A stretch of 38,405 nt of DNA from JBFHER01 sp041584055 (GTDB lineage: Bacteria > Bacteroidota > Bacteroidia > Bacteroidales > UBA5342), in assembly GCA_041584055.1 (NCBI GenBank), contig JBFHER010000006.1, positions 1-38,405 of the forward strand, given 5' to 3'. A program made the translations under genes and the position numbers. Shown here piece by piece: positions 1 to 6,928 of the stretch (its first letter is position 1; each line of letters opens with the position of its first letter). Below the pieces are notes generated by a model that did not search any database, had not been told where the DNA came from, and saw only the letters and a list, made by a program, of their open reading frames with translations.

Positions 1-438
1 ATTTCATTCAATTATGAATATACCAGAACGGTTCCTATTACATTTCAACACGATGTAGTTACAACCACTTATGCAAGTAACTCATATAATCTCGGGCATT
101 ACCTGAGGGACAATGCGTATGAGCATTTTATGTCTGTCTCTTTCAAACCCATCCCCAATCTGCAACTCACAGCAGACTATATTCTTGCTGCTAAGGGTGA
201 AGAATATGGTTATATCAGAACGTCAACAGATTTAACCAGACATCCGTTTATTGATGAGGAAAAGTGGCTTTACAATGCCTTTAATCTGGATCTGGTATAC
301 CAACCCATCTCCGGATTGTATTTATTTACCGGAGTTAGTCTTTCCGAGGCATCAGGAGAAGATCTGACAAGCTATACACCTTCCTTTTTCAGAGGCAAGC
401 AAACCACCTTTAATTTTGGGTTCAATCTTGGATTTTAA
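1..438 (+). CDS. C-terminal part of an outer-membrane beta-barrel protein, probably capsule-assembly Wzi family
   Basis: The reading frame is open from the first base of the window to the TAA at 436-438, so the gene is cut at its 5' end; the ATG at 130 is internal. The 145 visible residues alternate hydrophobic and polar residues as in beta-strands and end in aromatic-terminated strands (FNFGFNLGF), as expected for an outer-membrane barrel whose last residue is Phe. Phrases such as YNLGHYLRDNAYE, followed by a strand with PNLQLTADY and a late FFRGKQTTFNFGF segment, resemble my memory of Bacteroidota proteins annotated as Wzi-like capsule-assembly barrels, which help hold capsule on the cell surface. 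The barrel assignment is firm; the Wzi assignment rests on recalled similarity. A TonB-receptor tail is the main alternative, though the spacing fits a smaller barrel better. Confidence 0.6.
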   Translation: MSFNYEYTRTVPITFQHDVVTTTYASNSYNLGHYLRDNAYEHFMSVSFKPIPNLQLTADYILAAKGEEYGYIRTSTDLTRHPFIDEEKWLYNAFNLDLVYQPISGLYLFTGVSLSEASGEDLTSYTPSFFRGKQTTFNFGFNLGF

Positions 439-448
439 CTGATACCCT

Positions 449-796
449 GGGACGAGCGGGATAACCGGGACGCGTGACACGGGACGAGCGTGACACGGGA
501 CGAGCGGGACACGGGACGAGAGGAACGAGCGGGATAACCGGGACACGGGACAATCGGGACGCGGGACGCGGGACGAGAGGAACGAGGGACACGGGACGAG
601 AGGGACACGGGACGAGAGGGACACGGGACGAGAGGAACGAGCGGGATAACCGGGACACGGGACAATCGGAACGAGCGGGACGCGGGACGAGCAGGACGCG
701 GGACAATCGGGACGAGGGACAATCGGGACGAGGGACAATCGGGACGAGCGGGACACGGGACGCGGGACGAGCAGGACGGAAGGGAGACCGTGGAGA
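449..796 (+). repeat. G-rich GGGAC tandem/mosaic repeat array between convergent genes
   Basis: This stretch of about 350 bases is built almost wholly from 7-9 base words starting GGGAC or GGGAT (GGGACAC, GGGACGC, GGGACGAGC, GGGACAATC, GGGATAACC). Two 16-base units occur as three exact tandem copies each: GGGACACGGGACGAGA at 586-601, 602-617 and 618-633, and GGGACAATCGGGACGA at 700-715, 716-731 and 732-747. A 52-base block is repeated exactly at 506-557 and 618-669, offset by 112. All guanine runs are on the plus strand with 4-6 base loops, which fits a G-quadruplex pattern. It starts 11 bases after one stop codon and ends about 12 bases before the convergent gene's stop. The unit length of 16 is not a multiple of three, so the long open frames across it are composition artefacts. 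Confidence 0.95.
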
Positions 797-807
797 CAAT
801 ATTTAAT

Positions 808-1428
808 TTAAAACAACAACAATGAGATTGCTATTCCAATAAAAACAATGGCTGAGATAAGGTTCATGGTATACGAGAACCGTTTATTTTTAAGGAATAA
901 TCCACCCAATGATCCCGCAAAAAAGCCAACTGCACCAAATACAAAAATCACAAGTACCACAAACAGAGTCCCCAAAATTAAAAACTGTACAGGCAATGAT
1001 CCATTCTCAGGATTCACAAATCGTGGTAAGAATGCAAGAAAAAAGATGGCAACTTTTGGATTTAAAACGTTCATGATAAATCCTTTTCTAAATAGATTTG
1101 GTTCCTGTTTTCCTCCGCTTGTGCTTTCACCAATTGCTTCTTTGCGATGTACATAACTCATAAAAGCCAGATAAAACAAATATCCTGCGCCAAATAGCTT
1201 TACGATCCAAAATGCAAGTTGGGAGGACTCAAAGATAACGGACAAGCCCAAAGCCACGCCAAGTGTATGAACAAAATTACCGCAGGCCAGTCCCAATGCA
1301 ACAGTAAGGCCGGCTTTACGACCATTTGTCAGGCCTTGTGTCAGCGTAAAAATAATATCTGGCCCAGGAGCAAACATCAGTACCACCGATACACCAATAA
1401 ACGAACCTATGGTTGCAAGATCGAACAT
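808..1428 (-). CDS. LysE/RhtB-family amino-acid exporter
   Basis: A 206-residue integral membrane protein, the usual size for the LysE/RhtB superfamily, which exports amino acids or homoserine-lactone-like metabolites from the cytoplasm by a secondary-transport mechanism. The N-terminus carries the family signature: a first helix followed by FAPGPDIIFTLTQGLTNGRKAG. The central NVLNPKVAIFFLAFLPRFV motif is also diagnostic. About six hydrophobic segments are visible. The substrate cannot be told from sequence. Its ATG overlaps the TAA of the upstream TPR gene (TAATG), so the two are almost certainly translated from one message. The gene ends next to the GGGAC repeat array, and no conventional hairpin terminator is evident after it. 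Confidence 0.93.
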   Translation of the reverse strand: MFDLATIGSFIGVSVVLMFAPGPDIIFTLTQGLTNGRKAGLTVALGLACGNFVHTLGVALGLSVIFESSQLAFWIVKLFGAGYLFYLAFMSYVHRKEAIGESTSGGKQEPNLFRKGFIMNVLNPKVAIFFLAFLPRFVNPENGSLPVQFLILGTLFVVLVIFVFGAVGFFAGSLGGLFLKNKRFSYTMNLISAIVFIGIAISLLLF

Positions 1429-2180
1429 TAATTAAGATTCAACTCTTTTTTAATCTCCGGAATAAGTTTGTCTGACAATAGCTTGTAGTCTGGCTCATAT
1501 TTCAACAACCATTCATACAACTGAAGTGCTTCTTTCTTTTTCCCTTCTACCTTGAGAATATTCGCATAATTTATATGGACCATCAAAAAAAACCAGTCAT
1601 TTTTATATGTATCCAAATCAGCAACCATTTTAGCAATTGCATCACGGTATAGTCGTCTCCCTAAATCTTTGTCCCCACCGGCAAACGAAGGGGCATTGTA
1701 CTTCACATTTCCATACTCAATCATTACTTCCGGCAGGTTTTTATTCAGCGCTCTTGCTTTTGAAATGTAATCAAGACTAAGCGGACCATAAAACATCACT
1801 TTGTATGGTTTTAGGTTAATATACATCCCTATAAGCGCAGTTCTGTTAGCCCACAAACATGCATCCTCAGGGTACTTATCCAACAAGGTCTCAATGTTTT
1901 TCTCTAGGATTTTCAATTCATCTCCCGCCTTATCTTCTTCTTTAATACGATTGTATAAATTGATTAAACCAAATCGGGCCTTTACAATTTTTCGCAACAA
2001 AGAATCTTTGGAATTTGTTTTATAATTCTGATCCATCTCATTCAACAGCTCTTCCCATCTTTGTATATCTTCAGTTAAAAAGGCCTTATAAAAGTGAAGG
2101 TCATAATCCACTGCAAAAACATGAGAACAGGAAATAAGAAACACGAGAATTGCAAGTAACTTTTTCACAGATTTAATCAT
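1428..2180 (-). CDS. Secreted or lipid-anchored TPR-like protein
   Basis: A 250-residue protein with a hydrophobic N-terminal signal (about residues 5-24). The signal contains a possible lipobox, LISC, but also an Ala-rich type I site after VFA, so either a lipoprotein or a soluble periplasmic protein is possible. The rest is alpha-helical, with TPR-like pairs; the clearest is near the C-terminus, NYANILKVEGKKKEALQLYEWLLKYEP written here as two segments: NYANILKVEGKKKEA, then LQLYEWLLKYEP. No catalytic motif is visible, so a scaffold or protein-interaction role is an inference from the fold. It lies 17 bases after the carotenoid-type gene and overlaps the LysE-type exporter by one base, making it the middle gene of a three-gene operon. 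The specific function is unknown. Confidence 0.8.
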   Translation of the reverse strand: MIKSVKKLLAILVFLISCSHVFAVDYDLHFYKAFLTEDIQRWEELLNEMDQNYKTNSKDSLLRKIVKARFGLINLYNRIKEEDKAGDELKILEKNIETLLDKYPEDACLWANRTALIGMYINLKPYKVMFYGPLSLDYISKARALNKNLPEVMIEYGNVKYNAPSFAGGDKDLGRRLYRDAIAKMVADLDTYKNDWFFLMVHINYANILKVEGKKKEALQLYEWLLKYEPDYKLLSDKLIPEIKKELNLN

Positions 2181-2197
2181 GGATCAAAATAAGAGAA

Positions 2198-2863
2198 TCA
2201 AAAAAGGAAAACCAAATTCATAAACAGAAAAAAGGTAAACATTGAAATATAAACAGGTCCGGCAGATGCATTGTAGGATTTAAGTCCAAATGCATGGTAC
2301 AATCCCGTGAATAAGGAACCAATCACAAACCATGCAAAATAGTTTTGAAAAGGCACACTTTCTGTGTTCCACTCCCACATTCCAAGTCCAATAGCCACGG
2401 GCTCCAGTACAATATCAAAGGTTGTAATCAAAACACCCGTTAAAGGAATTCTAATCCACATGGGCGAGTTCATCTCTTCGATGGCTCCAATGGATGCATA
2501 ACATACTAAAAACCAGTTAATACCCAAAAGTAATGGCGTACCAAACACCTTTAAGCCAAGAACGTTACCATAGGTGTATTCACCAAAAACAAGACCTGAA
2601 TTCACGCCAAGCACTTCAACAAAAAATCCTGCTACAATCACAAGCACAGACCAAAGGAAAAAAACTTTCTTTTTTTCTCCACTCCGAAACCAAAATAAAA
2701 CCAGTGTTCCAAGAATGACAATAATGGGTGTCATAAAACTAAAAACGGGTCTGGTCAGGGGCAGCAGGAAACCGACATACCCCACAAGTAGCACCAGACT
2801 CATGGATCTGATCAAATTGGGTATTGTAGGTCGGGCCTCAATCACTTTTTCCTGAATCTTCAT
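2198..2863 (-). CDS. Carotenoid-biosynthesis integral membrane protein (CruF/DUF422-like)
   Basis: A 221-residue membrane protein with about six or seven hydrophobic helices. The conserved core matches the family of carotenoid hydratases/hydroxylases that includes CruF and bacterioruberin hydratase: EVLGVNSGLVFGEYTYG, then LGLKVFGTPLLLGINWF, and later DIVLEPVAIGLGMWEW. Family members add water across the end double bond of acyclic carotenoids in the membrane; the exact carotenoid substrate here is unknown. An in-frame ATG at 2905 would add 14 residues (MSNIFYIYASKRHK) that look unlike the family start, so I prefer the ATG at 2863, without Shine-Dalgarno support for either. No other carotenoid gene is in the window. 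It is the first gene of an operon with the TPR protein and the LysE-type exporter. Confidence 0.85.
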   Translation of the reverse strand: MKIQEKVIEARPTIPNLIRSMSLVLLVGYVGFLLPLTRPVFSFMTPIIVILGTLVLFWFRSGEKKKVFFLWSVLVIVAGFFVEVLGVNSGLVFGEYTYGNVLGLKVFGTPLLLGINWFLVCYASIGAIEEMNSPMWIRIPLTGVLITTFDIVLEPVAIGLGMWEWNTESVPFQNYFAWFVIGSLFTGLYHAFGLKSYNASAGPVYISMFTFFLFMNLVFLF

Positions 2864-2949
2864 TTTATGACGTTTTGATGCATAAATATAAAAAATATTA
2901 CTCAAAATATAAATTCATAAAAGAATCTTTGATTTGCTGCTGCCTGCCA

Positions 2950-2978
2950 TGGACAATTCAAAAAAATATTTATATTTG
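2950..2978 (+). promoter_or_regulatory. Putative Bacteroidota-type promoter of the tRNA-Ala unit
   Basis: TATATTTG at 2971-2978 is an exact match to the TAnnTTTG -7 element of Bacteroidota primary-sigma promoters. A weak -33-like TGGACA sits at 2950-2955, 15 bases upstream, then an A-rich spacer. Its direction and position, about 100 bases before the tRNA, fit a stable-RNA promoter. The weak -33 element limits confidence. Confidence 0.4.
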
Positions 2979-2990
2979 CAAGCGTTTTGC

Positions 2991-3068
2991 CGCACGAAGA
3001 GAGATTAGCTTCCCGATGAAAATTGGGACAGGCAACTTCGCTATTTCAGAGAGAATACCAGAAGTTGC
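2991..3068 (+). other. Structured leader between promoter and tRNA-Ala
   Basis: Two hairpins can be drawn in the stretch that would be the 5' leader of the tRNA precursor. CCCGAT (3012-3017) pairs with ATTGGG (3022-3027) around a GAAA tetraloop. GCAACTTC (3032-3039) pairs exactly with GAAGTTGC (3061-3068). The start of this stretch (CGAAGAGAGATTAGCTT, 2995-3011) resembles CGAAGTGTTAGCTT (3165-3178) on the other side of the tRNA. No coding potential is convincing here. A precursor-processing leader is the simplest reading; a separate small RNA is possible. Confidence 0.4.
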
Positions 3069-3079
3069 TCAAAAATATT

Positions 3080-3153
3080 GGGGGATTAGCTCAGTTGGCT
3101 AGAGCGTTTGACTGGCAGTCAAGAGGTCAGGGGTTCGACTCCCCTATTCTCCA
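3080..3153 (+). tRNA. tRNA-Ala, anticodon GGC
   Basis: The 74-base sequence folds into a full cloverleaf. The 7-bp acceptor stem GGGGGAT/ATTCTCC includes two G-U pairs. The D arm is GCTCAGTTGGCTAGAGC. The anticodon arm is TTTGA-CTGGCAG-TCAAG with anticodon GGC, and the T arm is AGGGG-TTCGACT-CCCCT. The discriminator base is A3153. Anticodon GGC reads GCC and GCU alanine codons. The following bases are CCT, so the CCA end is not encoded and must be added by tRNA nucleotidyltransferase. The gene is followed by hairpins and a strong terminator. Confidence 0.96.
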
Positions 3154-3159
3154 CCTTCG

Positions 3160-3213
3160 CCCGACGAAGTGTTAGCTTAGTCGGGACTCGCCTACCATAA
3201 AAGGCTTAGGCGA
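3160..3213 (+). other. Two hairpins in the 3' trailer of tRNA-Ala
   Basis: CCCGAC (3160-3165) pairs with GTCGGG (3180-3185), and TCGCCTA (3188-3194) pairs exactly with TAGGCGA (3207-3213). Both are perfect stems lying between the tRNA end and the terminator, so they are probably part of the precursor transcript. Their function is unknown; processing signals or remnants of a dispersed palindromic repeat are both possible. Confidence 0.5.
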
Positions 3214-3224
3214 ACAAAGGCCAC

Positions 3225-3254
3225 AAAGGGATTCAGTAATGAGTCCCTTTTTTT
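3225..3254 (+). terminator. Rho-independent terminator of the tRNA-Ala unit
   Basis: AAAGGGATTC (3225-3234), loop AGTAAT, then GAGTCCCTTT (3241-3250) form a 10-bp stem with one G-U pair. A run of seven T residues (3248-3254) overlaps the end of the stem. This is a textbook intrinsic terminator in the tRNA's direction. Confidence 0.88.
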
Positions 3255-3361
3255 GTGCAATAAAGTCAAGAGGTTGATAGTCCTACTAAAAGTTGTTTCA
3301 ATTTCTGATAAAAACCAGCTTAAACTGTGGGGATAATTTATGTCGAACTCAGGTTATTAGT

Positions 3362-4117
3362 TTATCCAATTTTTAATTTAGCAATGATTCGACTCACTTG
3401 TCTGGTTTCAAACTTTTGCATGAGCTTAAGTAAAAAACGAAGCATTCTTGTTTTAGGATTTTTAATCCGCTCACTAACTTTAAGAACAACCTGGTCTATC
3501 TTATTAATTGTTTTTTCACTTTGGCCCTCCCCTAGTGTCCAAAGTAGGATTGCTGAATTCCAAGATTGTTGGCGAGCTTTACGCATGCTAAAGTCAATAA
3601 ACTTTTCATCTATGTTTTTCCCAAGCAAGTCAACAATAAACATTAAGGGTGATACACGACTGAGGCGGTCTTGCAACTCATTGGTGATCTGAAAGAGGAT
3701 GTCATTCACTTTGTTAAAATCATCTTCAATATCAGTAATTTCCTTTCCAGACATGGTTGTGGCCGTAGCAATCGCAAGGTCCAGGTTTATATGAGCATTC
3801 ATACCTAACATAATATGTTGCAGAATGGTCAGGGACTCATCGGCATGATCAAAGGCATAGGCCCAGGCAGCACTTACTTGCTGGTTATTTTTATAATCCC
3901 TATAAGCATCCAGATATAAGTTAGCAAATGCCACATCCAAGACTTCCATAAATTGGTTGTCGTCAAAATGACTTAAGGAAATCTCAGAAGCTATCTCAGC
4001 GGTCGTTCGTCTATAGATATAGGCAAACAAACCCATCCTGTTGTTGGTATCGATGCTTTCATTAATAATAGAATCTAGCTGCTCAAGGACATTCTGTATG
4101 GTTTTAGCACGTGGCAT
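3362..4117 (-). CDS. DUF5995-like family protein
   Basis: A 251-residue soluble, mostly helical protein with no signal peptide or membrane segment, so probably cytoplasmic. The central motif LGMNAHINLDLAIATA matches what I recall as the hallmark of the DUF5995 family (GMNAHINxDL). Acidic residues follow in ITDIEDDFNKVNDILF, and a C-terminal pattern of SPLMFIVDLLGKNIDEKF precedes a helix containing RKARQQSWNSA. Conserved His, Asn and Asp residues hint at metal binding or hydrolysis, but no activity is established to my knowledge. It stands alone between the tRNA unit and the FAD-oxidase pair, with about 150 bases of non-coding DNA upstream. Confidence 0.78.
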   Translation of the reverse strand: MPRAKTIQNVLEQLDSIINESIDTNNRMGLFAYIYRRTTAEIASEISLSHFDDNQFMEVLDVAFANLYLDAYRDYKNNQQVSAAWAYAFDHADESLTILQHIMLGMNAHINLDLAIATATTMSGKEITDIEDDFNKVNDILFQITNELQDRLSRVSPLMFIVDLLGKNIDEKFIDFSMRKARQQSWNSAILLWTLGEGQSEKTINKIDQVVLKVSERIKNPKTRMLRFLLKLMQKFETRQVSRIIAKLKIG

Positions 4118-4270
4118 GATTTTCTAGTTTTTTTCGTTTTTAATCAAGATGCGTTCAGCAACAGTCCAACAAAGTGCCGTAAGTGATTTAATTCAAAATT
4201 AAAAGCGTTTTGTATTTAAGTGAGTCGTATGCATTTTAACTTTTTAGGGGTCGTTATATTAAAAATAGGC

Positions 4271-5830
4271 TTAATCCAATTTTATTGTTTTTAAAAATGA
4301 ATTAGAAAATAAGGTTTGCATCACTGGTGATAGTAATTTTTTGCGTTGCTCCATCCACTTTTCTGAGGCATCACCATACATGTGTTTTACCAAATCTGGG
4401 AATTCCCAATCGCCACTTTTACCCCAATGCATGGTAAATGGAATATTATTGGATTTCAAAACTTCTATCATCCTTCTGGAATATTCTTTCAAACTCATAA
4501 TGCGTCTGGTTTTTTCCCAAAGGACTCCATCTATTTCTATCATACAAGTAATGGGAAATTTGGTAAATCCAATGGTTGCTTTTGTTTGTTTTACAAAGCG
4601 CAAAGCAAATATGCCTGGTATGGGACCTTCATCTCTTGTGAGCTCACCTAAAAGGGTCATCGCTTTTTCTGAGTGTTTATGGTCAATACCGAACGAACAT
4701 GCAAAAGCTGGGCCTTGATAGGGCGCATCCCAGAAGACTTCTTTTAACATGCCTGTGGTTTCTTCATTCACGGCAGGAAGAATCGTTTTTCGTAAACGTT
4801 TAACTAACCACGGAATCCTTTTGGGAAAGTTTTCGGCAATCTTTACAAATAGATATACTAAATCTCTATACAACGATTCTTTTATAATAGGAAATGGATC
4901 TGGATACACATCAGTATAGGGCTTTTTATACATGATCTCCACAACACAATCGGTTTCGTCACTATATTGGTTTATAAAAACTTTATAATGAAATGGTCTG
5001 TTTCCTTTGCCATTGGCATCCGTCTCACAAGGAATTGTAAATGCCGAATTTTTAAAATCCATCGTATTTGCCAATTCAAAAGCCAATTGCTTGCTAACTT
5101 TCTTAACATAGCGCTTAATTAGAAATAATGGCTCTGCCTCAATCACCACCCCATGTATAAATCCAAAACTTCCTAAGCTCACCAATGCGGCATAAAATAA
5201 ATCATCATCTCTTATCACTCTGGCATGCAAGGTATGTACAAAAGCATCATTCAAACCTGGTTTTGATGCGGGTTCTATGTATACGATATCGTCTGGATTT
5301 GGGCCAATAATAAGATTCAATCCCACAACATAATCTTGTACAGATCCAACATCTAAGCCTGCGCCATGCACCCCCGTTGAAATACAGCCTGCGATGGTTT
5401 GCCCATTACTGGCACCACTTGTTTTGAGTGACTTCCCATTTTCAGCTAAGGTTTCGGATATTTCTTTAATCGTATTTCCGCATTCAAACAAAAATAAATT
5501 GCTTGGGTCATACTTGGTATTGGCATTACAATCATTTGGATGAATTGGTATTGAAATATTCATAAAGCCATTAAAATGCATGCGGTCTTTATGACTTGCA
5601 ATATTATTCATAGACCACGCAGAACCGTAAGCTCGAAAGCCTTCACCTGCATTTTGGGTATCTTTGATTAAACGTTGAATTTCTAATGCTGCATCATTAT
5701 AACGATCAATTTTATTTGGCATTAATCGCTCATCCTCCAATTTGGTTTGATACAACAGTTTTAAATCAAAAGGGCCATTTTTATGCAAGGTATCCCACTT
5801 GTTACGCAACTTTGATTTTGTGGTTGCCAT
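4271..5830 (-). CDS. FAD-binding oxidoreductase, sugar-1,4-lactone oxidase-like (PCMH fold)
   Basis: A 519-residue protein of the vanillyl-alcohol-oxidase flavoprotein superfamily. The FAD-binding half contains EGFRAYGSAWSMNNIA near residue 55 and LKTSGASNGQTIAGCISTG followed by VHGAG near residue 150, the pyrophosphate-binding region. The C-terminal FTMHWGKSGDW motif near residue 475 is typical of arabinono- or gulono-lactone oxidases and alditol oxidases. These enzymes oxidise sugar lactones or polyols using FAD and usually O2. The position that holds the covalent flavin-linking His in many members (GSGHS) is Trp here (GSAWS), which suggests non-covalent FAD. I chose ATG 5830, five bases after the upstream stop; an ATG at 5857 lies inside the upstream gene. 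No signal peptide is seen. The exact substrate is unknown. Confidence 0.85.
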   Translation of the reverse strand: MATTKSKLRNKWDTLHKNGPFDLKLLYQTKLEDERLMPNKIDRYNDAALEIQRLIKDTQNAGEGFRAYGSAWSMNNIASHKDRMHFNGFMNISIPIHPNDCNANTKYDPSNLFLFECGNTIKEISETLAENGKSLKTSGASNGQTIAGCISTGVHGAGLDVGSVQDYVVGLNLIIGPNPDDIVYIEPASKPGLNDAFVHTLHARVIRDDDLFYAALVSLGSFGFIHGVVIEAEPLFLIKRYVKKVSKQLAFELANTMDFKNSAFTIPCETDANGKGNRPFHYKVFINQYSDETDCVVEIMYKKPYTDVYPDPFPIIKESLYRDLVYLFVKIAENFPKRIPWLVKRLRKTILPAVNEETTGMLKEVFWDAPYQGPAFACSFGIDHKHSEKAMTLLGELTRDEGPIPGIFALRFVKQTKATIGFTKFPITCMIEIDGVLWEKTRRIMSLKEYSRRMIEVLKSNNIPFTMHWGKSGDWEFPDLVKHMYGDASEKWMEQRKKLLSPVMQTLFSNSFLKTIKLD

Positions 5831-5835
5831 GATGT

Positions 5836-6192
5836 TTAATTTGAGGGTTTTTCGCAAACATATTTAATTTTCACTTTTCGCTTACTGCCGAATGTTACGA
5901 CATTCAGCAATAAACTACCAAAGGTATTACGGTATTCAATGATATTGATTTTACCAGATTCGCACACATCTGATTCCTTTATGAGATAGTTAAAATCTTT
6001 TGAAGTAATTTTTTTACTTATCACAGTATCTAATTCAACCACAGCCATACCCCTATAGTAATCATCTCTATCAGAAAATGGATCTAACTGTGGGGCACCG
6101 TTGGTGTTAACTATTCTTACAGAATAACACGAAGTGAATAATATGACACTTAAGAATATTAGAATAAATTTAAAGTATTTCATATTATACAT
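5836..6192 (-). CDS. Small Bor/Iss-like lipoprotein
   Basis: A 118-residue protein with a hydrophobic signal ending in a lipobox (LFTSC, Cys about residue 22), so probably an outer- or inner-membrane lipoprotein. There is no acidic patch after the Cys, which argues against surface export. The C-terminal pattern (a Cys-Glu-Ser-Gly turn, then NTFGSLLLNVVTFGSKRKV and a final KYVCEK) is spaced like lambda Bor and Iss lipoproteins, with two Cys flanking a hydrophobic NGLLG-type segment. The Bor resemblance is by eye and needs a profile search. ATG 6183 (MKYFKF) is an equally good start three codons in. Its stop lies five bases before the FAD-oxidase ATG, so the two are likely cotranscribed. Confidence 0.72.
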   Translation of the reverse strand: MYNMKYFKFILIFLSVILFTSCYSVRIVNTNGAPQLDPFSDRDDYYRGMAVVELDTVISKKITSKDFNYLIKESDVCESGKINIIEYRNTFGSLLLNVVTFGSKRKVKIKYVCEKPSN

Positions 6193-6928
6193 ATTTTAAG
6201 TTGTTATGTTATATAAAATAAACACAGGATTGCCTTATATGTTTAGGGTTGACCAGCAAAGGGATGGCCATCGAATTCTATTGAATCAGATCAAGCATAG
6301 CGAAGATATACGACCTTTTAAAAGCAAATCGGATTAAGTTGTAGTTATTTGAGGTATTCCATCAACCCTTCTTTTCCAGTTAGATTCATTATACGTTTTG
6401 TTTCCAAAACAAAACGAAAGCCAGTAGAAGATCTGAACATGCAATTAAAAACTCTCTGTACAAAGTAGTAACTGGAAGCCACTTGTGAGGAAATATGTTG
6501 AGTTCAACACAGCCTCCAAAGTAAAACATCCGCATTTGTACTTTATGCCAGCGAAGTAAGCAAGACTTTATGGGAGTTTAAATATTAAGGTGAGTTTTCA
6601 CTTGTTGTATTTGTCAACCATGCCAAATGAATTTCGAAATGATGGAAAAGAACAGATTTTTGTTGTTTGTGTGTTCAACGATTAAAATTGTGCATAGCTG
6701 GGATTCCGTAATATTTTTATGAAGAAGAATAGGTGAAAAATAATTTAATTATATCAATCATTATAATATTCTTTTGGTAGAAGTCACTTTCTCATGTCTA
6801 TTTTACCACCAAACAATAAAAAAAGATGAATAAGCATCTTTCTGTTTTTGCCAACACAAAATAGCTTGTTTATCTATAATTAATATTGATGCTATTCTTG
6901 ACTTTGTATTCACTTTTACAGCTAAATT
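6193..6928. other. Long intergenic region with no recognisable gene
   Basis: About 735 bases without a convincing coding frame or RNA gene on either strand. The one clear structure is a perfect 10-bp hairpin with a 3-base loop, CGTTTTGTTT-CCA-AAACAAAACG (6394-6416); it has no adjacent T-run on either strand, so I do not call it a terminator. The region may hold the end of the AsmA transcript and the promoter of the Bor-like gene, neither of which I can place. Confidence 0.5.

Noticed and set aside
352..806. Several overlapping open frames across the GGGAC array on both strands, rich in Arg-Gly-Thr or Ser-Arg-Val-Pro
   Set aside because: They are produced by the low-complexity repeat itself. 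The 16-base units shift frame each copy, several frames on both strands are open at once, and no start context or neighbour supports a gene.
2875..3102. Open frame of 75 codons running into the tRNA
   Set aside because: It overlaps the promoter, the structured leader and the 5' end of tRNA-Ala, and its product has no recognisable features.
2950..3254. tRNA-Ala as an integration site of a mobile element
   Set aside because: No integrase gene and no repeat of the tRNA 3' end is seen nearby; the flanking similarity is in short palindromic elements, not in the tRNA.
6394..6416. Perfect 10-bp hairpin as a terminator
   Set aside because: It has no T-run on either strand and is not adjacent to a gene end: it is over 200 bases upstream of the Bor-like gene and over 500 bases beyond the AsmA stop.
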